64,000 nucleotides of DNA from Hetaerina americana (taxonomy: Eukaryota > Arthropoda > Insecta > Odonata > Calopterygidae), in the NCBI GenBank assembly GCA_022747635.1, contig JAKTNV010000009.1, positions 32,278,622 to 32,342,621 on the forward strand. Direction: 5' to 3'. Of this stretch, positions 55,547 to 64,000 are shown piece after piece. Position 1 is the first letter of the stretch. Each line of letters begins with the position of its first letter. The notes beneath the pieces are model-generated. The model worked only from the letters and a program-made list of their open reading frames with translations, had not been told where the DNA came from and did no database searches. Made by a program: the position numbers and the translations under genes.

Positions 55547-56781
55547 GCATCGTCCGTCCGCAAACGATGCAGCGTCCCGTCATGGTGTCGCAGGTGGTCC
55601 CGCACACCCCGCCCTCACCGCCTGTCCCCCAGCCCCCGTCGCCCCATTACCCGAACCAAGAGGCGGGCCCAGCCGACGCGGCACCGGTCCTCGAGCCCGG
55701 TACCACCGAGTGCCCCCAGAACGTCACCGAAGGGGCCGTGGTCCACGGGGCCGGCGGACCCGTGTCCGACGGTGGGGCCACTCTCATCCGCAAGCTGGCC
55801 AGCAGCCACTACCAGAGCTATACCGCGGCCCTCGCCGTAACGATCGGAGTTGGCTGCCTCCTGCTGGTCCTCAACGTACTCATCTTCGCTGGCATCTACA
55901 GGCAGAGGAGCAGCCTGAGGAGGGGGGGCAGTGGAGGACGGGGGGGCATGGGGGTCGGCCCGGGCTCGAGCGGGCAGGGAGAAGGACCCTCCGAGGAGGA
56001 GAAAAAGGCCGGCTGCTGCCGAGAGGAGGTGGCGGACACGGCCTCTATAGAAGCCGGCAGTCTACTCAAAAAGAAGAAGAAGAAAATCCAAGCGGAGGCC
56101 GGGGAGATACTCTCTGGCAAGGAGGCGGAGTATCGCCAGGCCCTCGGGGGCGGCGGCGGGGGCACCATCGTCGACGTGACCGCCCACTTCCACCCTGAGG
56201 ACCTGTACTTGAAGGAGTACCAGCTAGCTGGGGTTGGCGGGGATAGCGGACACTTCCGGGTAGGCTACGGTCCCGTCGGCTCCGTGGTCGGGGAGAAGGA
56301 AGCCGAGTCCGCGTCTTCCGCCCCGGCACCCACGCATTTCCGCGGCGAGGTGTACGTTAAGGCGGGCTACCACCACAGTCGACCCCCTCCGAGGTACGTG
56401 ACGGTACCTCCGGTCTGCGGAGCCGGGTCCGGGGGTTCCTCCGTCTGCCTGGCCGCGGAGGACGAGGACGAGGAGGATGGCGAGGAGGAAGGGGCCTGCG
56501 GGGTAAAGGGAGAGGAGGACTCGAGTCCCACTGAGTCCATTCCTGCCCCCCCTCCGCCTCCCAAGAGCCTGCCGCCGACCCCGCTGCCTCCGTCGCCGCC
56601 GCCGTCCCCGCCGCATCAGTCCCGACCCACTTCGCCCTACTACCACCAGCGGTCGGGTAGCACGGGTGGGATCCTAAGGCAGCAGGGGAGCGGGGCGAGC
56701 TCGTCCGGGGCGTCTGGAGCGGGATCCTCGACGCCCGGGACGTCTAAGAAGAGGGTGCAGATTCAGGAGATATCCGTCTGA
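55547..56781 (+). CDS. Nlg: Neuroligin, terminal coding exon (transmembrane and cytoplasmic tail)
   Basis: Acceptor CTTTCCAG; phase 1 completes Gly. About 90 residues of Pro-rich stalk with a sequon (NVT) lead to one transmembrane helix at about 55825-55896 (ALAVTIGVGCLLLVLNVLIF), followed by the basic stop-transfer YRQRSSLRR. The cytoplasmic tail is about 290 residues: a Gly-rich start, a lysine run (KKKKKKIQAEAG), HFHPEDLYLKEYQLAGVGG, YVKAGYHHSRPPPRYVTVPP, an acidic run (EDEDEEDGEEEG), a polyproline block (PPPPPKSLPPTPLPPSPPP) and the C-terminus KKRVQIQEISV. The final I-S-V fits a class II PDZ ligand. The stop is TGA at 56779. The exon is very GC-rich compared with its flanks. Confidence 0.95.
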
Positions 56782-58360
56782 CACGCGGATCCGGCCGACG
56801 TAGGCAAGCGATTTGCCCCGGGTCGGACTTGTCCGCAGCACATGTGCGAGTGATCACGTCGTGGTAGCAAAAGTTGTTGAGTTGACGGGAGTCGAGGGAG
56901 ACTTAAGTTAAGCAAAACGTACGGCGGTTGACTGAAAATGTGTGGCGTTTAACCTCGTTCAAGTACGCGTGTATGTGTTAGTGAGTTACGATATCCTGGG
57001 ATTATTCAGAATTTGATGTGTGTTGAAAGTGTAAGCGAAGTGCCACTTGGTTGGGAGCATTCATACATACTATTTTCCGCGAATGTACCAACTCGGTTGA
57101 CTCGGCTAATTGGGTAGGGAATGGGAGAGCTGAGAGGTTCGATCGGTTTGAAAACGATCTCACTGGTAGGCAATTAAGAAATTGTGAGACAAACGGAGTG
57201 AAGGAGAACTATTTTTGTGAGCTCATATGAATACATATACGTACGTAGCCATTCAAATATGAGTGTTATGTTTTCTGTTTGAGAGATTTCGATGTGCGTG
57301 TGTTTCTGTGTGGATGTGTATTCAGTCTTGCTGTTCACAGAGAGAAGAAACAAGTGCTGTAAAGTTGTTTCATGTTCATTTTACACTTTAGTGTCCATAT
57401 ATATATAACTTCGCATACAGTGAATCATATGGTGTTATTTCGTTATCCGGTGGACAGAGGTGATGAAAATGGTGAGTACACCACCAAAATTAAGTCAAAC
57501 AGTGTGATTAAAAAAAATGCTATATATGAGGACTGAAACAAGCTCTTTGAATGGGGCCGCTGGTTGGTGATTGACCATTGCGGCTACAACCGTGACCAAT
57601 ACTTTTGTAGAAGAACCATCTCGAAAGAGTTTCCGTGTTTAAACGTTTATGTCCTTCTCAGTGGATATGTGGCTTTTTATTCGATATATGAAGAGAAAAT
57701 GTACCTCCCTTAAGAGCAAGGCGTTATTGTATTTGAAGACCGCAAAGCCATTTATTCACAGCTTTAGAGGGTCGATACTTAGCTTATTACTCATTTTTAT
57801 TGCCAAACTATTTGCCTCCTCCTTTCATTGGCATATCTCTTATAGCACTTGTAGGGTTTTTCGTTTTTCCCTTACTAATTTTAATTCGGCGGGGCTATTG
57901 GGTTCGTCGTTGCAATTTATGAGAGCTTTGCAATTATAATTTTGTCCTCTACCCAATAATTGCGTTACTGTCCCCATCTTTTCCTTGCATGTCGTTTTCG
58001 TGAGCAAGTTTGTGGTGTGCCTTCGAGTGACTTGTGTGAATGTGTGCGGGCATTAGGTCCTAAATGTGAAAATTGAGACATTTTTTTCGTTGTTTGGTGT
58101 TAATTGAAACGTGGTAGCTCGTTTTGGGTACATCTCCAAACGAGTTCTCCCCGTTTTGTGTGATTGTGCGGAAGAGAAAGAGAGAGAGAGTGTGTGAGAG
58201 AAAGACGAAGAAAGTTTAATTAAAGGCTATGAAATTCTATAAATACATGTTATAAAAAGAATGCACTGCAAGAAAACCCTTTGTTTTTTATTTTTTTATA
58301 TGAGATGGCGGTGAATGTCGTTTGGCCTTTCAATGCCTCGTTACGGTCCGCTAAATAAAT
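56782..58360 (+). other. Nlg: Probable neuroligin 3' UTR
   Basis: The sequence after the stop has no coding signal and falls back to AT-rich composition, with GT-rich runs (57300-57320) and a GA-rich run near 58166-58205. A candidate poly(A) signal AATAAA lies near 58353; another is at about 59820. Where the transcript really ends cannot be told from the sequence. Confidence 0.5.
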
Positions 58361-61300
58361 TACGATCGTCATAAATTGCGTTACTAACAAGGGCAATTTC
58401 CTAGCCTAACGGCAAGGTGTCCGTTTCGATAAGAGAGGCTTCCAGATTGTATTTACCAGAAGTGAAGAGTGGTGTGTGTAGGTGAGAACTTCTAATTTCA
58501 AATTTTAGAGCGATTTCCTTCTGTTCCATTATTTGGATCTTTTTCTCGATACAACTCTTGATTCCATTGCGCTATATGCACTGATGGAAATACTACATTC
58601 AATCACAAATCGATTTTGTAATCGGTCGTTCACTTCCTTAAATGTTGACGATATTATGAGTGGAAACTCGGCAATAAATATCACGACGCTAAGGTTTAAG
58701 TTAAATGACATCCACAGCTGTGGTATTAGCCAACAAATTCCAGATGATATGCGAGAAGCATTAAATTGGGTTTTAAATAGTTCATTTCCAACAGGTAAAG
58801 TTACGATTACCTTAAGAAAGATACGGAATCAGATATACATTTCATGCAGTTATAAAATGATATTGCCTCTGTAGGATATTTTGCTGTTTCAAAATGTACA
58901 TTTAAAAAAATTAAAATTGCACACCTCAAATATGTATCTCATTAAAAAGTATACGTGATTTAAAATTGAGTTTATTTCATATTATAAAAGTCCATGGTAC
59001 ATTTAATATGTATACATCAGGTCGCAAGTCTTTTCTACGGTAGTGAAACGACGCATGGATCTACAAAAATCTTAGCTCTTTTAAATACTGCTCTTTGAAC
59101 TGTAATGATTACTGATCTTTGAGTCGTAAATTTTTTATTATTTATGGTCACTTTAAATGCACACGTGTACTCTTTAAGCAAATAACTCCGATTGGAACAT
59201 GTGAAGTTGGAAATCTTTCAACTTAAGAGTAATCCACGATATTTTCTTACTTCAAGATGAGAGTTGATGAATAATTTTGATCATTAATCGTGTAAATCGA
59301 TTTTCTTTACCACGAAAACAGTATTTACAGACCGTATCGACAGGAAATAACACCACTAAATGAAAGAAATCAGTGAATCAATACATTTTATCATATCTCT
59401 CGCGGAATAACTTTCTTTTAAATTCGATTTTTACCTCGACAGCATTGAAATAAATGCAGCAATGATGAAACGTTTTTATGGAAATAATTATGGCGTTTGA
59501 ACGACTGAATAACTTTTCAATCTTGGAAACTCTTCTTAAAGGCGGACACCGAGTGAGAAATGAGCGCAAATATGTTTGCCTACGCATACTGGAGTGCATG
59601 TGAGTGAAAGTAGATGAATGAATGATGTGGTTATTCATTATTTTTTAAAAAATTCGTAAAATTACACTGAAAACGCAAGAGTTTTCAGCAGGTAAAGAGT
59701 CATTCTAAATTTTCGAGTTTAAATTCCATTGAATCCAATTTAAATAATGGAAGAAATTTAACGATGAGGTTGAGTGTTCTACATTTTAAACGAAAATACC
59801 ACATATTGGAATTACACGTAATAAAGAAACAGGGAGAGCAGTTGGCGAGTGGAGTCGATAGGGGGTCGATTGTTTTTTAGTCATATAATATAGAAGGGTT
59901 GTGGGACGAGGATGATGTGAAGAGATATTTCTCCGTCAGGAGACAAGAGGAAGCACAAGCCTGTCTCTTCTGTTTTGGAAACATTTGGTATATGGTTCAT
60001 CTTTTTTTTTAAATGATCGTGTCTCTCACCTTAAAGGATTATTATATATTAAACAAAAACAAACGCTTATATGAAAGGTTGAGTTTTGAAGAATGAATTA
60101 GAGTAGAGAAAACTGTGCATAAAAATGTTTTGAAAAATTGGGTGCGAGTACATAAGTGCCCATCAGCTGGTGGTGCTTTTTCCAAGGTCAACATACCTCG
60201 GAGTAGTGACGAACAATGAAACTTTTTTCAAGATATAAAATATGTACGAAGTTTAGATGTTATCCTGGTGTGCAAGTGATTGTTTTTTTTTATCCGGAGG
60301 TGAAAGAGGTTCTCTGAAGATGATTTCTCCCTTTAAAAATTAAAAAAAAACTTGGTTATGAACGGTTCATAACTGTGAGCAAAATATATTTGGAGGAATC
60401 TCCAAAAAAAAACAAATTGCTTCTTCATTGTGGACTGTTGAAGACTACTCATTGTTCGATTAAATTCCGAATCGGAGCTCAAAAAACTTTATGTAAATAC
60501 TAATATCGACCCTTCTTCAAAAGCAATGTCAAAATCATTTATCGTATTTATAATTAATGATAACTATCGTTTGTATGTATGGAAAAAAGTATCTGTTCAT
60601 ATAATTTTCACTGATTTAATGTCTATTGCCGTGATAAAGGTGATTGTGTGTGGTCAGCGGTAATTGATATGGTTTTTCTTTAGCTGGTTTCCAAGTTATC
60701 TATTGCCTAACTGACTCTTTTTATAAGTTTCTAAGGCAAAATGAATCGTTTTGACAGTATTTTATCGTTAAAAGTTTCAGGCGGCCAAAAATCAAATACC
60801 TTGAATTACCTTTGCTCCAATTAACCAATTTTCACATTAAAATAAAAGGTGCGACTTTTGTTGTATCCTATCACTGCCCATCAATGTCGCTGTAGGAACG
60901 CTGAAATCCATTAAAATTGTCATTCAATGAAGTCAGCATGATTTAAAACTCATCGCAACTTACAAAAAGTTTTCATATTGTAATGGACACGTTATAATAT
61001 TATCTATGGTATCATAGTGTTCATGAATGTCTAATAGACTTCAAATTTTTTTAAGAATGTGAAATATGGGGGTTTTAACGTATTGCATTTTCATACCTTG
61101 CTCAACATTTTTAGTCTTGATTTTAACCAACCTTTCTACAACCAATGGCTAGCGCTTTGAATTTCTCATAGCTGCTTTAAAGATCATGTTTAATTGTCAG
61201 CATTACCGTTTCTCAGAGTTAATGCTGGTGCTTAGATGACCCCAAGCGTTCCCGCAACCAGCATTCTGTTTTATTTGTGAAAATGGATTTCTTGTCAATT

Positions 61301-63380
61301 ACTCTTTTGATTGTCCAGTTTTTTTTAAGATAAATATTTTTTTTAATATTCCTGTTTAAATTCCACCATGTGGAATCTCCTTGCTAGTCAATTTAAGTCA
61401 AATCGTTTGAAAACAAAAAGGAATTAATGTAATGTAAAGCATGTTCGAAGACACCGCGAAAACTGCACCCCCTTCTGGGCAAAGACTCGACATTTCTTTC
61501 GATTACTATGCTTTTAATAAATTGTATATATTAAAAGTGGTTACAACTGAAAAATTGTCATTCTTTCCTGCCATCAAACCTATTTCCACTGTGAGCAATA
61601 CTTTGTCCATTTGTTCTGTGCATTACTTTTTCATGACTATGGTATTCCTCCGTCTGCCATTGTAAATTTATATTTAAAATATGGCCACATAAAAATGTCG
61701 AAGGGGAAGAAATAAACTTGAAAAATGTCTTATTTTTCTTTTTCTCAATAATAATAGAATACAGGATATACCACCCGGTAGATAAAAATTCGACTGATAC
61801 TTGTACTGTTCTTTTGGTGTCCGAACATCCGATAGCGACGAACCTGAGATTATTCCTTCGCCGTTTCATTTGTCCTTGTCTTTTCTGTTTTTTCCGGCAG
61901 CTTTTTCGTTTAAAATACGAGTATATTAAAATAATTAGTCGGTAATGATATTTTAAAGGTTTGAAATTACTATTTTTAGCGGAGATAATATTGCTTGAAT
62001 GCACTTTAATTTTACTTATTCATTTGATTCCATTTTTTTTGTTTTTTTTCCGTTTTTCGTTTTATTTAGAAGGAAACTTAAAATTGTTTTTCAGGCTGAC
62101 TACTTTCCATTAAAATAATTGCTTTAATGATGCTAAGACGTCGTAATCTTCTCATCAGTAACAAACAGGAATGCAGAAAATCTTTGAAGAGCCGACAGGA
62201 GGTAAAATGGAATGATTTCTTGAGTTTTTAAAGGTATATTTCGAACTTCTCTTCGCCTTCACGGAATATCGAGACTGCATTGGTGATTCAGAGCGCTCTC
62301 TGGGTAGACTATATCGTTTATGTGTTAATTATTGGGCAGTGCCCATACATTTTCTCGCTTAGATAAACAAAAGAGAAGTGAGAATATTGAAGAGCGAATA
62401 AAATTATTGATAAAAATTAAATGTGAGAATATTGATATTATCTCTATGAAAATGGCGCTCTAGTTTAATTGACGGTCATACGAGTATTCTCATGTTCAGT
62501 TCATGGAGTCAACCATTTCAATGAATACAGTAAGTAGATAAAATATTTCGCAGCAGACGTTGAAGCAGATTTTAGGAGTAGTTCACTTGTGTTCAAAGTC
62601 TTAAGACGCCTTGATAGCGGATTTATTAAATTATTTGGAGAATTAATGTTAAGTAATGTCGAAATAGTTAAGACTGATAAAGCTGGCCTTAATTGTGAAT
62701 TAAGCCCAAAATATAAAGAACGGTAGGAATCGCGAAACGTTTTTCCTTGGTAGTACACCTAAATTATTGGAAGACAAAAACGAATCTCACCAAATACCTT
62801 CTAAACGTTACAGCTTTTAGTGCGAAAAAATCAATCATATTTCGAATCGCATTTTTTATTTTTCGTGTCAATTTACAGCAAATGTTCCGTGTGACTACTG
62901 GCATTTTGACATACTCATGAGTTTAAAATTATATATTCATAAGTAAATAGTTATTTTACGCTATTTCCATTTTTTTACTAATATTCGTTGATATTATAAG
63001 TAACTTTACGAGCAATTTTGATTGTAATAAACTATTTCCATTACACATCTCTGCTGTTAATTAATTGAAAATTTTATTTTTGCCGGGCATAAAATGCAAC
63101 AACATAGTAATAATAATACGGAGTCACGCAAAAGTATTAATTTTGCTATCATTTAAAGTCGCTCCAAGAGTAAATGGAAATAGTTCCTTGATTTTTACGG
63201 TTAACTTTAATATTAAAATTGATACAAAACACATTTAAAGGCCAAACAGGAAAATGAATTTAATATTTCAGTTTCTGCACCAAGAACGTTCAACATCGTT
63301 TACTGTTCATTTGAATTACTCTAGTTTTAATCCAAAATCAATCATTTATTAATACGTTTAAGAATTTCTACTCGCTTTCC
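58361..63380. other. No gene seen
   Basis: AT-rich sequence; open frames up to about 148 codons (for example the minus strand at 61558-62004) have no recognisable domains and biased low-complexity composition. Parts may still be long 3' UTR of the neuroligin. Confidence 0.5.
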
Positions 63381-63527
63381 CGCGGCTGCGACCGATTCCA
63401 ACTATCTACTAGAGCTTGCCAACAGGTGCCGCGGCAGTCGACGTCTACGCTGCCACCTACCGCCGCTGAGATAAAGGAGCTTATCCAAGAACGCTCTCAA
63501 GCAGCTAGACAGAAGTGAGGGAGATAC
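63381..63527 (+). other. Possible 5' non-coding exon with strong donor
   Basis: A GC-richer patch in AT-rich surroundings ends at an excellent splice donor (GATAC then GTAAGTAT at 63528). No frame stays open through it into the donor without stops, so if it is an exon it is probably untranslated or starts within. A short frame reads PPTAAEIKELIQERSQAARQ then stop, which slightly resembles the linker after non-LTR endonucleases. Either reading is weak. Confidence 0.25.
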
Positions 63528-64000
63528 GTAAGTATACATATGCACATTGTAAGCTGAAATAATGACGTAAATATCATAATTCACATTTGTTCCCATCCAT
63601 GCGAACATGAGAAGAAATAGAAATATCCTTAATTTCCAAAACCCAATTTTTTTAACTTCATTTACTTAGAATAATTTTCATACAGTTCGGTGAAATAAGT
63701 AAATAGCTGGGTTTGCCAGCTGCTAGGTGGAAACCTCTTCCCACAGACCTAAACAAACAGTCCTTTCATGAAGCCACAACTTCTTAAACCCAGATGAAAT
63801 CTGAAAAAGGGACTTTCTCCTTCGTCAGAGGACCATCCTTAATATTTTTTTTAATTGCTACTTCGATTTTCGAGCCACTTTTCAACGATTAGTTTTAAGC
63901 GACTTGAATATTTCTTTTCCAGGTTCGTGATTATGTTATATCCTGGTTTTTGTCCTTTGCACATCTCTACCTCCCGGGGTTGGAAAATAATACAGATACC
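63528..64000. other. Window end, nothing recognised
   Basis: If the preceding exon is real this is its first intron. No repeat or coding signal was seen. Confidence 0.4.

Noticed and set aside
55496..56198. Alternative frames in the last neuroligin exon
   Set aside because: Arg/Pro-rich shadow frames caused by the high GC content; the frame used here is fixed by the splice phase, the transmembrane helix and the stop.
57649..57939. 96-codon frame downstream of neuroligin
   Set aside because: It lies in the probable 3' UTR, has no domain and only a chance hydrophobic stretch.
61558..62004. 148-codon minus-strand frame
   Set aside because: AT-rich composition with Lys/Ile/Asn bias and no motif; probably chance in 3'-flanking DNA.

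Overview
The window is nuclear DNA of an arthropod, probably an insect. The evidence is a split neuroligin gene with GT-AG introns of 1.5-6 kb, insect-like neuroligin wording in the protein, long AT-rich non-coding stretches, and many transposon relics (Penelope-like, mariner, RTE-type, a tRNA-derived SINE candidate and hairpin elements). The order or species cannot be fixed from the sequence. No tRNA, rRNA or CRISPR array was seen.

Layout. 1-37018 has no host exon that I can support. It is probably a long upstream intron or intergenic DNA. It carries a SINE-like unit (4.8-5.2 kb), a Penelope-like element (PLE-A, minus strand, 12.4-15.1 kb) abutting a dead mariner (15.1-15.9 kb), a 215-bp palindromic element with two hammerhead-like motifs and a 12-bp target duplication (17.5-17.7 kb), a second mariner relic (18.1-18.5 kb), a nearly complete second Penelope-like element (PLE-B, plus strand, 26978-29597, flanked by a 14-bp duplication), a hairpin MITE family, and a broken RTE-type endonuclease (35.1-35.9 kb).

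37019-56781 holds the last seven coding exons of a neuroligin on the plus strand. All splice phases agree across six introns, giving 875 codons before the stop. Together they encode the C-terminal half of the esterase-like domain, an acidic stalk, one transmembrane helix and a long cytoplasmic tail ending in a PDZ-type C-terminus. The introns contain two more internally deleted mariners (one with perfect 33-bp inverted repeats), a decayed PLE copy, two more hammerhead-like inverted pairs, microsatellites and an unusually clean hairpin. After 56781 come the 3' UTR and about 5 kb with little to call, ending with a possible 5' non-coding exon near 63.5 kb.

The most interesting theme is a recurring hammerhead-ribozyme-like motif (CTGANGA, one extra base, a hairpin, GAAA, then a tiny stem closed before the cleavage triplet). 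It occurs in the 3' repeat of PLE-B, behind PLE-A, and as three outward-facing inverted pairs elsewhere. The PLE-B copy and the 17.6-kb element both have target duplications and an inverted piece of their own 3' end at the 5' end, which suggests one shared insertion mechanism.
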